Assembly: GCF_000002595.2 (NCBI RefSeq)
Contig: NC_057015.1
Location: 5,319,195-5,383,194 of the forward strand
DNA: 64,000 nucleotides
Origin: Chlamydomonas reinhardtii
Lineage: Eukaryota; Chlorophyta; Chlorophyceae; Chlamydomonadales; Chlamydomonadaceae
Direction of reading: 5' to 3'
A model generated the notes under the pieces. That model searched no databases and had not been told where the DNA came from. It saw only the letters and a list, made by a program, of their open reading frames with translations. Made by a program: the position numbers and the translations under genes. This document shows positions 36,401-48,363 of this stretch, in pieces (within the stretch, counting starts at the first letter, position 1; each line of letters opens with the position of its first letter).

Positions 36401-37250
36401 CGCCTCGCTCACGGCGCCCCTTGGCGGCCGCGGCAGCCCGGTGCTGGCGCGGTCGTTCACGGCAGGGCGGGCCAGCCCCGCGCCGCAGCAGATGGCGCCG
36501 CTGCCTACGAACGCTGGGCGCAAGAGTGGAGGCGGCGGGCTAGGCAGTGGCCGCAGCAGCCTGAGCGGGCAGGCTACCGGGGCGCCTCCCAGTCGCGGGG
36601 CGGCTGAGCTGGCGCACGACCTCAGCCGGCTGCGAGTGGACTCAGCCGCGAGTGGGGGTGGCGGCGCGGCTGGCCCCTCCACCAGCGCCAGCGGTGCGGT
36701 ACCGTACAGCCCGGGCAAAGGCTCCTCGGGCATCCGGCCGTCCCCGCCACAGGCGCCGTCGCCCACAGCGCGCGGCCTCAGGACAGGCTCCCCGCTCATT
36801 CCCAGCCGGCTGTCGCAGTCCTTCACCAGCCCCGTGTCGCCCCTCGCCGCTGGCTCTAACGCCAGCGCTGGCACGCCGCACCTCAGCCGGCTGGGCAAGA
36901 CATCAAACTCCGGCATAGTGCCTGCCGTCGCAACGGCTAACACGCCTGGCTCTGCCCGGCCGCCGGCTGGCATGGATGCACATTCCTCAGCTGCCTCGTC
37001 TGCAGCGGCGGCGGGCGCCCAAAGCAGCCCGCATCAACCTGCCGCTGCTGCCGCTGGCAGTAGCTTGACAGTCAGCACTACGCCAGCTAGCCCAGGCGGC
37101 TCAAGCGGCTACGGCCAAACGAGAGCCAGTCCGCGAGAGCTGCCGGGGGAGCGGGACCCTGAGCTGGAGGACTCAGAGGTTGAGGACGAGCCTGAGACCG
37201 AGCGCAGTCCAAGCAAGAGCAAGAGCCTGTTTAAGAAGATCTTTAGCTGA
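33479..37250 (+). CDS. CALK: Aurora-like Ser/Thr kinase, CALK type
   Basis: The kinase domain is spread over about ten short exons: VGSGYASTVYLG (about 33750), VAVKLYHK (33937), a shifted helix-C region ending HKNIIQL, catalytic loop IIHRDIKPENLL (split at 34570/34698), DFGLSINF (about 34868), activation loop RPVTRVGTLDYMAPE (split at 34931/35256) and GVLAYELIVGRPPFDK. The large last exon (35907-37250) encodes a Ser/Ala/Gly-rich tail ending KSLFKKIFS. The activation loop and the spacer after APE resemble the Chlamydomonas aurora-like kinase CALK, whose T-loop threonine (T193 in the literature) is phosphorylated during flagellar disassembly and length control. The likely equivalent is the Thr in RPVTRVGT. 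The start is the weakest point: ATG 33479 with an intron at 33528-33620 gives a continuous frame, but the next junction (about 33780/33937) is unresolved. It could be a paralogous algal aurora-like kinase. Confidence 0.75.
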
Positions 37251-38335
37251 CGCACCGCATGTAGTAGCAGGGCACTGCGATGCACCTGACCACGTGTGGT
37301 GGACTGATGGTGGAAGGCAGCGGCATGCTGTTAACTGCGTAGAGGGCGGTGGGTGTCGATGGGGTTGACAGTGCTGCGGGTATTGCAATGGACTGGATCA
37401 GCGCACGCTGGTTTGCCGAATAAGCGGCGGCGGGATGCCGCTGTGGACTCACTAAGGTGTGTGCCCGGTGTGCCCGCTTCGTATTGTGGTGGTCTACACT
37501 GGCAAGGGGCCCCGAGCTTGGATTGCGGGATACGGTACCCGCATTATGACGTCATTTCGTCAAAAGCCTCACGAGGGCGCGCGAAGTTGCTGCCGGCTGT
37601 ATACGGCATGTGTGCGGTTGAGGCTGGAGGAGTACAACAGAGACTACGCATGGCCGCAGCGCAGTAGTGATCCGGCCGTGTCGGTGTGAAGCAATGTCGG
37701 GGCGGCAAACCCGAGTTTTGGGACCGGTACTTGGCAGTGCTCTGGTGTCAATTCCTCCACCTGGGTGTGATCACGGTCGTAAGGGAGTGGTGAATGCATC
37801 GGTATTGAGCGGCGACCAGACTCTGGGTCTGCACAGATGGATGGCTGGGGGACGCTGAAACGCGTTTCTGTTCAACGCAAATGCCACTTGCCATGAGCAA
37901 CACGGTCGGTCAGGGCCGGAATGCCGGATAAGCCCACTCGCATAATGTATTCATTGTGATCCACCTGCTTCAGCACAGCGTACCGTGCATGAGCGGCTTA
38001 CGTGTAGCCGCGCATCGACTCTGTATACCCACACTATCTATGTGCCGTCAGCATAAGGGGCGCTGTTGCAAGCACCTGAATGGGCACGAAATATCTGTCT
38101 AGCAGTATGAACTCGCTCCCACACAACAATCTTGGCAAAATCACACAGTACGCATGCTCAGTCAAGTCTCTTTCAGTCAGACAGTGGTTCAGCAACACTT
38201 GCGGCACAGAAGCGCCCTCCCATCCTGCACTGGACTATCACACGCGCCTTAAACATATACAATCACACAGCCATGTCCTGTTCGGGTCGTCCAGTCAAAA
38301 TGCACACACCGCGCGCTAGTGGCACCTTACACCTT
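37251..38335. other. Convergent 3' region, kinase / Pol I A190
   Basis: This is 1.1 kb between two convergent stop codons. It has no recognisable gene and no clear plus-strand TGTAA for the kinase transcript. Short ORFs here look random. Confidence 0.45.
38327..38331 (-). terminator. Candidate TGTAA poly(A) signal very close to the A190 stop
   Basis: TGTAA on the minus strand lies only five bases past the stop codon, and no other copy was seen before the kinase gene. If used, the 3' untranslated region would be about 20-30 bases, which is unusually short. Confidence 0.35.
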
Positions 38336-41300
38336 TCAGTGCCCGGGCGCCAGCCCGCCGATCTGCTGCACCAGCTCCACACACCCAGTGCCCAACTCCA
38401 CCACACGGCCCACACACAGCCGCGCCGCGGGGCTCTTCAGGTCGTCCACGCTGCCGCGCAGGGTGGCGTCCGTGAGGAAGTGCGCCGCAGTCTCAAATGA
38501 CATCTTCAGGAAGGGCGACACGCTGGATTCGATGCCGATGCGGTTGCAGGCGCGGTAGCCGCCCTGGTGCGTCATGAAGTCGGCAATGAGCGACAGGTGG
38601 CGCGGGTCCACGCCGATGCCGTAGGCGCTGAACACGCTCTGCACCTCGCGCATGATGGTCGCGCGCGCCGCCTCCACACCGTACGTCACTAGCATAGCGT
38701 GCACGTCGTTGGTTGTGATGCCGTTGACGTCGGCAATGTCTGAGTGCTCCCAGGCGCCCTCAAAGTTCACGCCGTCGGTCTGCAGCTTGACGCTGGCGTC
38801 CTTGCCTGTGCCCTCCACCACATACACCTTCTCAATGTTGGGCGTGGACCGCACCAGCGTGATCGCGGCCACGCGCTCTACAATCTCCAGCATCAGCAGC
38901 TTGGGGCTGCTGAGCGGCAGTGTGATGGTCAGGCTGCACGTGTGGTTCTTGTAGTCGATGTCGGCGGACGAGGCGGCGGCGCCACCGTCGGCCGCAGCGC
39001 CATCATCAGCCGCAGCGTCGTCGGCGTCCTGTGGTGCGGGCGTGGAATGCGGGAGGTTGAGCGTGCTAAGTCAACGATGGGCTGTAGGCACTTATGCTAG
39101 GTATGCGATGGGCACATGTTTAAGAGCTTGCGTTGGGTCAGAGTGGTGCATGATCAGTGTTCTCTGCACCGGGCGTTTGCCCGTCTCAGAACAGGTCTGT
39201 GTGGTTGATGTCTATCATCATCCCCGACGCAACGCTCCTGCGATCACAAGTGGTTTGGCATTTCCAAATATGCCCCTTGTCTTTTCCCGCCGCCCATGCC
39301 ACTCAGCTCACCTGTGCCGTCTCAGCCTTGCCGGCGTCCTCCTCATCAGCGTCTCCCAGGCCTCTCCGTGCAGCCTGGCGTCGCGCTGCCGCCGCAGCCT
39401 CCTCGTCCTCATCATCACCGGCGTCGTAGGTGGCTGCCTCGCCGCGGCCGCCGCGGAAGCGCAGCTTGCCTTCCCGCAGCTCCTCATCGGGCTCGGCGTC
39501 CTCGAAATCGTCCGCCTTCTCGCTCTTCTTCTTCGTGCGCTCGGTGCCGCCCGCCTCGCCGTCGCCGTCCTCGTTGCCTGCAGTAAAAAGATTGCGAAGA
39601 GCACCAGACCACTCAGTGCGTGCCGCGGACGTGTCAAAGCATCGGTACAAACGACCTTGCAGGGGATGTCGCCACCCAACGGTAACACTCCCGCATGTGG
39701 AAAGGCAACGGGCGTGCTCTTATAGCGGCTGCACAAGGCTTTCTATTGGCTCCACGCGGCATCCCCCCAGTCACGGGTTGGACAGGCGAATGTTTGACCG
39801 TGTGCCGTGTCAGGTACGTATGATCAAGCACACCGATGGTTCTAGGAAGAGGATGTGGCCACCCAACGGTAACACTCCCGCATGTGGAAAGACAACGGGT
39901 GTGCTCTTATAGCGGCCGCACAAGGCTTCCTATTGGCTCCACGCGGCATCCCCCCAGTCACGGGTTGGACAGGCGAATGTTTGACCGTGTGCCGACCTTC
40001 ACAAACAATGCATACACTAAGAAAGTTACGCTGCTTGGCTATGCTCTATTAGAGTGGTTATTGTGCCCGCAATCTTGTCAGTGGTGCCCCTTCTTGGCCG
40101 ACACGCGGCTGAGCAGGGCGCCCGCGCGTCAGTGCGGTACGTGCCAGGTCGCAACCAAAGGGTTGTGACTAGGGCTTCTTTGGGCCCCATCTGGCGCCCT
40201 GCCTGCGACTCAGCGCATGGGGCCCGCTGGCGCCCGGGGCAAGGGCCATACGAACTGATGCGATAAGGGTGCATAGAGCTTTGCGTGTCTGTCAGGACCT
40301 TGGAATGTTGTCAGCACAGATTGTGCTCAGATATTGTCAGGTGAAGGTCATGTTTGGTCATCCCCCAGACACCGTAGCGTAGCGTAGCGCAACTAGCTAT
40401 GTGCATTTGGATGTCTCAGTGCTATTATCACACGTGCCCGTGGGAAAATAGGCGGGCGCAAGTGGTCTTGGCGCTGGCAATTTGCTTCTCTGTAGGCTCC
40501 ACGCGGCATCCCCCCAGTCACGGGTTGGACAGGCGAATGTTTGACCGTGGGCCGTTTCAGCTACGCATGCGTTTATGACATATATCTTTTCGCAGGCGCG
40601 CGTGTGTGTGTGTGCCCTCAATGTATACACGTAGCGCCCTCTAGATGGGCCTCCCACGCGCTTTCCCAAGGGGATGGCTGCATGCCGCCTCAAGCGTCTT
40701 TCTTGGCTCCACGCGGCATCCCCCCAGTCACTAAATGGACAGGCGAATGTTTGACCGTGGGCCGTGGAACCAACTTCTCAAGCCCTAAGCCGCGCCACCC
40801 TGGGCTACAAATCCATTCCCTGCCTATGGCCCGCTTCCCATCCACACTGCCTCACCTGTGGCCGCCGGCGCCGTCTCGCTATCTTGCACGGTCGACACGT
40901 CCACCTTGCCGATGCCCACGCCGGCCTTGCGCTTGGCCTCCTTCTCCACCTCGTGCTTGAGCCGCTTGCTGAACAGGCCCTGGAAGGACGCCACCAGCTC
41001 GTCAAACGACAGCTTGGCCTCAGGCGGATACTGCGCGGGCTTGAAGAACGCCAGCGTGACGCGGTAGACGCGGCCGAAGCCCTCAGGCAGGCCCACGCAG
41101 CGCGCCACTGGCTGCTCCTCCACGGTGATGCCCGACAGGCACTCGGCCAGGCGAAGCCGCCGCATGCGGTTGGCCAGCACCTGCGCCTCCGGCACGCCCA
41201 GGCCAGCCACCAGCGGCAGCGTCATGACGGGCGTCTTGATGCGCGGCGCGGCTGTCATGAGAATCTCACGAAGACGCGGGATACCCAGCGTCACGTTGGC

Positions 41301-44300
41301 CTCTCCACGACCCGCCATGTGGAAGGTGTTGAGCGTCATCTGCGTGCTGGGCTCGCCGACCGACTGCGCCGCCAGCACGCCCACCGCCTCGCCCGCCGCC
41401 GCCAGCGAGCGCATGTACTTGAGCATCATCAGCTGCCCGAACAGCGGCCCGTCCACGCTGCCCTTGCCACCATGCCGCCCGCCGGCAGCCACCAGCTCCT
41501 TATCCTTCTTCCTGTCCTTCTTGCCGTCCTTCTTGGCGCCGGCGTCTTGAGCCTGTAGCGCGCCGTCGGGGTTGGCGGCGACGTAGGCGCGCAGCGCGTC
41601 CGCAAACGCCTCGCTGGCGGCGCCCAGCACTGTGGGCGGGTGCAGCGCCGTGATGGGCAGGCCGCCCAACAGGCCCGCCGCGCGCGCTTTCGCGGCCGCC
41701 GCCTTGTCCTTCTTGCCCGCCGCCGCCGCCGCGTCCGCCTCTGCCAGCAGCTTGCTGCGCGCCTCCAGCGCCGCCGCCACCTCCGCCTCGTGCGCGGTGA
41801 GGCCGGCGGTGGCGGAGGCGGCCAGTGCGTCCTTGCGGTCGACCAGCTGCGAGAAGCGGTCGGCGTTGCGCGCGAGGAAGCCAAACTGGCGCATGTAGGA
41901 CACGCTCATGACGTCCAGCCCGTCCTCGCCGTACGCGAACTGCACGATGGAGGCGTCGCAGTTGTCGCGCACGGTGCCGTCGTAGTGCACCCGCAGCGAC
42001 TCCAGGTTCTTCACCAGGCACCTGGGCGGGCAGGCAAATGAGTGATTGCGTGAGGGACAGGCGCAGAAGAGAGACATCGCGGTGAGGGTGGCGTTGCGTT
42101 CGGAAAGTGAGGTGGGGTAGGGGCAAAGTGCAATTGGATATGCGTTGCGCTACGACTCAAGTCTGTCAGGACCTTGGAATGTTGTCAGCACAGATTGTGC
42201 TCAGATATTGTCAGGTGAAGGTCATGTTTGGTCATCCCCCAGACACCGTAGCGTAGCGTGGCGCAACTAGCTATGTGCATTTGGATGTCTCAGCGCTATT
42301 ATCACACGTGCCCGTGGGAAAATAGGCGGGCGCAAGTGGTCTTGGCGCTGGCAATTTGTTTCACTGTAGGCTCCACGCGGCATCCCCCCAGTCACTGAAT
42401 GGACAGGCGAATGTTTGACCGTGGGCCGTTTCAGCTACCGCGTGCATGCGGGAATAACCTTCTGTATGCAATGCGCGAGTATGCCTAATGTTGAGCAACC
42501 TACATATCACTCTGGCCGTTTTGCTCACCTCTGCAGGTAGCCTGAGCGCGAGGTCTTGACGGCCGTGTCCACTAGGCCCTCTCGCCCCGCCATGCAGTGG
42601 AAGTAGTATTCCTGCGGCCGCAGCCCCGTCAGGAAGCGGTCGCCGATGAAGCCGTTGCTGCGGCCGCCGCCATCATAGGGCCGGAAGCACGGCAGCGTCT
42701 TGCCGCTGGCCATGCGCGGCGGGCGGCGACCCTCCAGCTCCTGCTGCCCCAGCAGGCAGCTGATCTGGCTGAAGTTGACCAGCGAGCCCTTGGCGCCGGT
42801 GATGGTCATGAGCGAGAGGCAGTTCTGTGGAAACGCCTTGGCCTGGCCGCCCGGCAGGCAGACCTTGATGACCTCGGACGACAGCGCGTGCATGGCGCCA
42901 CTACCCTTCATGTCGTGCGCCTTGCCCGTGTCGCGGTTGGTGCGGTAGCGCTCACCTAGCTCGGCAGACACCTGAGGACAGGAAAGAAAAATCGTGGCAT
43001 GGGAATGAGTGAGGCAAAGTGCACACCAAAAGACAGCAGCGCCACAATTCTACCCGCGGCCAAAATGCCAAACACTGCCTTAATGTCCCTTCCCAAGCCG
43101 TTCCCTTTCTCTCCTTGCAGCTGTTTACTGCCTTCTCGTAGCCACCCATCCACCTTGATCTCGTAGTGCAGCAGCTGCCGTGCGTGGCTGGCTGGGTCCG
43201 CCAGCAGCTCCGCCGGCAGTCCCTCGCCCGCACTGCCCTTGGCGCCCTTCTTGTCCTTGTCGACCAGCAGCTCGCTGGACGCCTGCACCGCGCGCGCCTC
43301 CGCCGTCGCCAGCAGCGCCGCGCGCCGCGCCTCCGACCCGGGGACCAGCAGCAGGTCGTCCATGCCGCAGGTGAAGCCGTGCCACTGCAGGTAGTAGGTG
43401 AAGAGGCGCGAGAACGCCGACAGCAGCTTCCCGGCCGTCGTGTTGCCGTACAGCTCCTGCACCGCGTGCACCAGGCCGTACTTGCCAAAGGCGTTCTTGT
43501 CCACCACGCCCCGCACCAGCGCGCCGCGGTGGAACTGCATCTCGTCCTCGCCGCTCCCCGCGCCCCAGTAGCTGGCAGGCACCTTGCCGCCCGCCGAGAA
43601 CGACAGCGGCGGCAGGCCGCGCGTGAAGAACGAGATGACGGTGGACACCACCTGCTTGCCGGACCACAGCTGCCGCGGCTTGAGCGTGCAGGGCGGCTCC
43701 AGATCGATGTCGAACGAGCTGCCGGCGGCCGTGACGGTCACCTTGGGCCGCGCCTTGCCGGTGGCCTCGGCGGCAGCCGCCGCTGCCGCGGCGGCGGGCC
43801 CCTTGCCCACCCAGGGCGTGCAGGCAATGTAGACCAGCTGCCGGTACTCATCGGCGGTGAAGTAGGTGCCACGCTTGGTGATGAGCGTAGCGGCGACGAC
43901 GTGGTCCTGGATCAGGCCGCGGATTGGCTTGCCGTCGGTGGGCACGATGTACTGCTGGTCGGCGTGCACGATGACGTAGCCCTCGGAGCGGCCCAGCTGG
44001 TCCTGCGGCAGGTGCAGGTTGATCTCGTCGCCGTCGAAGTCGGCGTTGAAGGTGGAGCAGTTGGCGTAATGCATGCGGATGGTGCGCTCGCCCTTGAGCA
44101 CGCGCGCGCGGTGCGCCATCAGCCCGGGCTTGTGCAGCGTGGGCTGGCGGTTGGTCAGCATCAAGTCGCCATCCTGGAGGTGCCGGTACACGATGTAGTT
44201 GGACGGCAGCGCGGCGGCGCCGGCGCCGCCTCCCGCGCCCGGCCGGCCGGTGCTTGCACGGCCCAGCCGCGTGGAGATGGGCCCGGTGCGGCCCAGCACG

Positions 44301-47300
44301 GCGGTGCTGGACATGAGCTGCTTGGCCACGGCCTGGCGGCGCTCCAGCGGCAGGTTGCCCAGCTGAATCATGCGGCCGGTGGTCACGTCCTCCACCGCCA
44401 CCGCGCCGGGGTGCTGGTGCGCGCCGGCAATCACCGCCGCGCGCAGCCGCTCCACGTTGAAGGGCGTCACGCGCTCCGGGAAGGACAGGCGCTTGGCGAA
44501 GTAGGGCGGCACGCCGATTTCGCCGGCGCCGATGTAGGGGTCGGGCGAAATGACAGAGCGCGCGGCAAAGTTGACGCGCTTGCCCATCATGTTCTTGCGG
44601 AACAGCCCCTCCTTCTTCTCCAGCTGTTGCCGGATGCCCTGCGCCCCGCTCTTGTCCAGGTCCTCGGCCGTAGTGCTGTCCATGAGCGCGCACACGTGGT
44701 TCTGGAGCGCCAGCCACGTGGCCACACGCCGCGACAGGTCCATGGCGGCGGCCTGCGCCGGGTCGGCGCCGGTGCCGCCTTGCGTCCGCGCGGCGGCGTC
44801 CACCGCCCGCGGGCCGCTGGACAGCTCGAGCGAGGAGTTGATGATCTTGGCCAGGATGACGTTGTGCGCGTGCTCGTAGCTGCGAGGGGCCGGGAAGGAG
44901 AGGGCAAGGAAGGATTGAGGGAGCGTGAGAGCGCGGACACCACGGCATAGCACGAGGGGCCAGGCTGTAGAACAAAACGTTAGCAACACCGCAAGTATAC
45001 CAAGGGAACTACAGCAATACTGTGACGCAAACAGCAAGCGCATGGGAGCGCAGCGTCACTCACAGCTCGTCGCCGACTTTGGAGGGCGGCCGGAACTTGT
45101 TGGGCGCCACCGGCAGGCACCGCAGGAAGAACATCTTGTAGGCGGCGCGCGCCTCCGCCTCATTCAGCAGCCGCCCGCCTGCGCCGCCACGTTGGCCGGG
45201 CTTGGCGCTGACCTGCGCGCTGTAGATGAGCGACAGGATGGGCCACTCGTGGCTCCACAGCAGCCTCAGGTGCTCCTCCACCTCCGTGGGCGTCATGTAC
45301 TTGGTGGCCACATCGCTGCACCATTTGAAGACAGCGAAGTCACGAAGAGTGGGTTAGTACGAGGGAAGGGCGCATGCAGAAGCGAAAGACAGGGGCCATG
45401 CGCCGATGACAAAAACCCAAAAGCAGGAATAACAACTCACAGGTGTGCGGGCGCCTTGCCGTCCTTGCCCTTGCCGCCCTTGCCGCCGCCAGCACCGCGC
45501 CCGCTTGTCCCTGCCTCCTCGGCAGGCGCCCCCGGCTCGCCGGCGTGCAGGTCCTCCGACCCCTCCTCCTCATCCTCCTCATCGTCGTCATCATCGCTTA
45601 GCTCGTTGAGGTCGGCGTTGGCGCCGTCCGTGTCGCGCTTGGCCCGCTTCTTGTCGTCCACGTCCATGTAGTCCTCAGCGCTGCCGTACGCGCCGGTGTG
45701 GGGCGCCATCTTGGCGCCGCCACCCTCGCCATCGGCCTCGGCCTTGGCGTCTCGCGCGCGCTTGCGGCTGTCCGCCTTGGTCTTCATCTCCGCCTGCAGG
45801 CCGCGCTCCAGGTCACCGACAACCTGCGTCGCCAAGGCGGGGACGCGTCCGCGAGTGATTGAGGAGCTGCGGATGACAGCAAGGCCCCATGGTCGCTAGG
45901 TAGCCAGCTGCTGGCGGTCTAGCACGACCCATTTGACCGTACCGTGCACAGCCTATCGCAAGCCGCTCTTGCTATTACTGTAACATTACTTACGTCATCG
46001 CGGCCGCGCTCCAGCACGTTGACGATGTTGAACCCCTCTTTGGCGTTGTCCAGCAGCGCCTTGCGGCTCGACCACACGCAGAAGAGCTTGGTGGTGCCCT
46101 GCTTCTTGATCTGCGGGTTGGTCACCTTGCAGTTCTGGCACTTGTTGCTGTTCATCTTGCCCAGCAGCTCAGAGATAGTGTCCTGCGGGTGACCAATGGG
46201 ACAGCAGGACCGCGGATGTAAGCAGACGCTTGGCTTGCGGTGCAAGGGCACTGGAAAGGCGGCCGGTGGCCGGCGGATGCAGGTGCAGATGCAGATGCCT
46301 TGGTATGGTTCTGAGTTTCGGAACCAATAAACTACGCGCCCGACCATAGGGAGGTGGGAGCGTCCAGGTGGGTCCTGTTGCTGTACGCAGCACTAAGTCA
46401 CATTCCGTCTCACAAAGAGTCGAATGCCGGCTTATTTGGCTGCGATGTTGGCAAGTGCACCACCGTGCATGTGGGCAGTATGAGTGAAGCCAATATGCAT
46501 GTTTCATAAGGATTTCGGAACCAATAAACTACGCGCCCGACCATGAGGTGGTGGGAGCGTCCAGGTGGGTCCTGTTGCTGTACGCAGCACTAAGTCACAT
46601 TCCGTCTCACAACGAGTCGAATGCCGGCTTATTTGGCTGCGATATGGATGCATGATGTGCAGCTATGATGCCCCACACAGCGGGTGCAGGCTGCTAACAG
46701 CTATCAAGAGGGATGTATGCCGCGCGCACACGCACGCTGCACGGCACAGCAGCACGCGCATCCATTCTTGGCGGCGTTCGCCCCGCCGACCCCATCCCCA
46801 GCGCACTGGGGCGGTACACGACGGAGCGGCTCCGTATGCGCAGCATGAAGTCACATCCCGGCCACGGTTGTGGGCGCGGCACGCCGGCTTAGCAGCTGCG
46901 CGCGACGCGCATGCCCCTACAGAACCCGTACAGACACATGACACCATATCCACACGCAAGCGTACCTGCATCGCCTCGAGCGTGTGCTGGGTGATATTGC
47001 GCCGGGCTGCGTGGCCCTTGCCGCCGGCACCCGCTTGCCCGGGCTTGCCGCCCGCGGCGGCCTTGCTGCTGCTGTCGGGCTTGGGCTCGGTGTCGTCGCT
47101 GTCGCCGCCGGCCATCAGCTCAGCCAGCTCTTTGGACTGTACAGGACAGTTGAGGAAAGACGCCCACACATACATGCTCAGTCCACAGCAACAGCAACTG
47201 AGGTGGGACACGACAATTTTGGCAGAGCAACCATGGAGTCTAAGGCCATCTGAATAGCGAAATGGCAGCATACCTGGGCAACAGGCCGAGCGCCGGCTTA

Positions 47301-48363
47301 CCTTGACGTGGCGCTCCGTGGAGATCTCCACCGCCTTCACCAGGTCGCCGTCCACCAGCCGCGTCAGCTTACGCAGGTACGTGTCCACCTGCGGGCAGTC
47401 GGTGGCGCGGGGCAGGGTGGGCACGGCGGTGAGGCGGCGGCAGCGTGTCACATATGAACACTAGCTGCTCGTGCACACGATCAACACGTGCAGGTGGTGA
47501 CAAGTAAGGCAGGAGCAGCCAGTGTGGGAGGTGCTGCTCACCGTGTCCTGCGACAGCTTGAAGCGGTGGCAATGGAGACACGTGCAGCGCAGCAGCTTGT
47601 ACATGACCCTGTGGAGGCACAGAGAAGACAACAAAGGTAACAAAGGGGATCGCGGAGGCACATGCGTCAGGCGCATGTGCGTTGTCGCACAGGGAGGCAC
47701 GGCTTGCACACAGGTTCAGCTTCACAACAACGCAGCTTTAGTCCCACAACTCACTTGAACACGAGCGGGTTGTATACTGGCACTGGGAGCTCGATGCGCC
47801 CGAAGTGCCCAGGACACCGGTCGTGGCTGAGCAAGCACGTCCCACACCTAGAGGCAGTCGGGAAATGGTGGATGGGACAGGGGCGCTTAGGAAGGGCGTC
47901 CTACCAGGAGCATCCCTGTCGCCCGGAAGGCCGGCAACCAAGTGCCGCTAACCAGAGCAGCGCATGGTAATTGCAGACCCCAAGCACTGCCCCAAATGCG
48001 CGCATGCTTACTTGTCGCGGGAGTCGGTTGGCCCCATGCGGGGGTCGTAGAGGCCATCTTTCACTGGCACCTTCGCGTCGTCAAAAATGAGGGGGCAGGT
48101 GATGTTCACCACGCTGAGCTTCCGGACCTGCAGGCGCACGGCGTGACTTTGCTTAGCGTAATGCTTGGCGAGGAGACGGAGACAAGGGCACAGAGACAAG
48201 GGGGTAGACGCAGGCACTCAGAGTTAGCATCATAAGAGCGAAGGCGCCGCGCACTCGGTGGAGCGCGTGTCGCCCGCGCACGCACCTCGTCCTCCGAGTA
48301 GAAGCCGAAGCGCACGGCCGCCACCTGTTTGGTGGTGACCTCCTTGGCCGGCGCTGCGGCCAT
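38336..48363 (-). CDS. RPA1: RNA polymerase I largest subunit (A190 / RPA1)
   Basis: Fourteen exons. The N-terminal zinc site reads CGTC...HDRCPGHFG (about 47830), followed by a second cluster CTCLHCH. The clamp and active-centre exon (44890-43160) contains [27 protein letters not shown] and the magnesium loop [12 protein letters not shown] (about 44040). The bridge helix and trigger loop follow in [18 protein letters not shown] (about 41350). The C-terminal part has [41 protein letters not shown] and [11 protein letters not shown]. These are Pol I rather than Pol II or III signatures, and there is no heptad tail. Acidic, Lys-rich insertions (about 45740-45450 and 39570-39310) fill the positions where A190 proteins carry variable loops. 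The enzyme transcribes the 35S/45S rRNA precursor in the nucleolus. Two introns contain dispersed repeats. It is head-to-head with eL8. Confidence 0.95.
39664..39810 (+). repeat. Dispersed repeat, long-headed copy A
   Basis: This copy has a head of about 85 bases starting GATGTCGCCACCCAACGG and then the shared 60-base core (39748-39808). It is nearly identical to copy B 187 bases downstream. It lies in the A190 intron 39578-40855. Confidence 0.85.
39851..39995 (+). repeat. Dispersed repeat, long-headed copy B
   Basis: Direct repeat of copy A with only a few base differences. Its core lies at 39935-39995. The A/B pair looks like a tandem duplication of about 187 bases. Confidence 0.85.
40287..40564 (+). 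repeat. Dispersed 278-base repeat, copy C
   Basis: It begins GTCTGTCAGGACCTTGG and ends with the 60-base core (40495-40555) plus a CCGTTTCAGCTAC tail. A near-identical copy sits at 42161-42437 in another intron of the same gene. The head differs from that of copies A and B. Confidence 0.9.
40705..40765 (+). repeat. Core-only copy D of the dispersed repeat
   Basis: This is the 60-base core (GGCTCCACGCGGCATCC...TTTGACCGTGGGCCGT) with a few changes in the middle and without either long head. It lies about 90 bases before the acceptor-side exon on the plus-strand map. Confidence 0.8.
42161..42437 (+). repeat. Dispersed 278-base repeat, copy E
   Basis: Near-identical to copy C at 40287-40564, in the same orientation, but in the separate A190 intron 42022-42528. 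Its core lies at 42369-42428 and carries the CACTGAATGG variant also close to copy D. Confidence 0.9.
46316..46446 (+). repeat. 131-base direct repeat, unit 1
   Basis: It starts TTTCGGAACCAATAAAC and ends TTATTTGGCTGCGAT. It lies in the A190 intron of roughly 46185-46965 and is nearly identical to unit 2, 66 bases downstream. Confidence 0.9.
46513..46643 (+). repeat. 131-base direct repeat, unit 2
   Basis: Second copy of the unit at 46316-46446, with a handful of substitutions. The repeat period is 197 bases. It is unrelated in sequence to the 60-base core family in the other A190 introns. Confidence 0.9.

Noticed and set aside
40510-40552. Possible hairpin (CACGG...CCGTG) in the 60-base repeat core
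   Set aside because: The stem is only five pairs, and the left arm is changed in copies D and E without a matching change in the right arm.
43166-44950. Plus-strand ORF of 594 codons opposite the Pol I active-centre exon
   Set aside because: It is antisense to a conserved Pol I exon. High GC removes stop codons, and the translated sequence resembles nothing.
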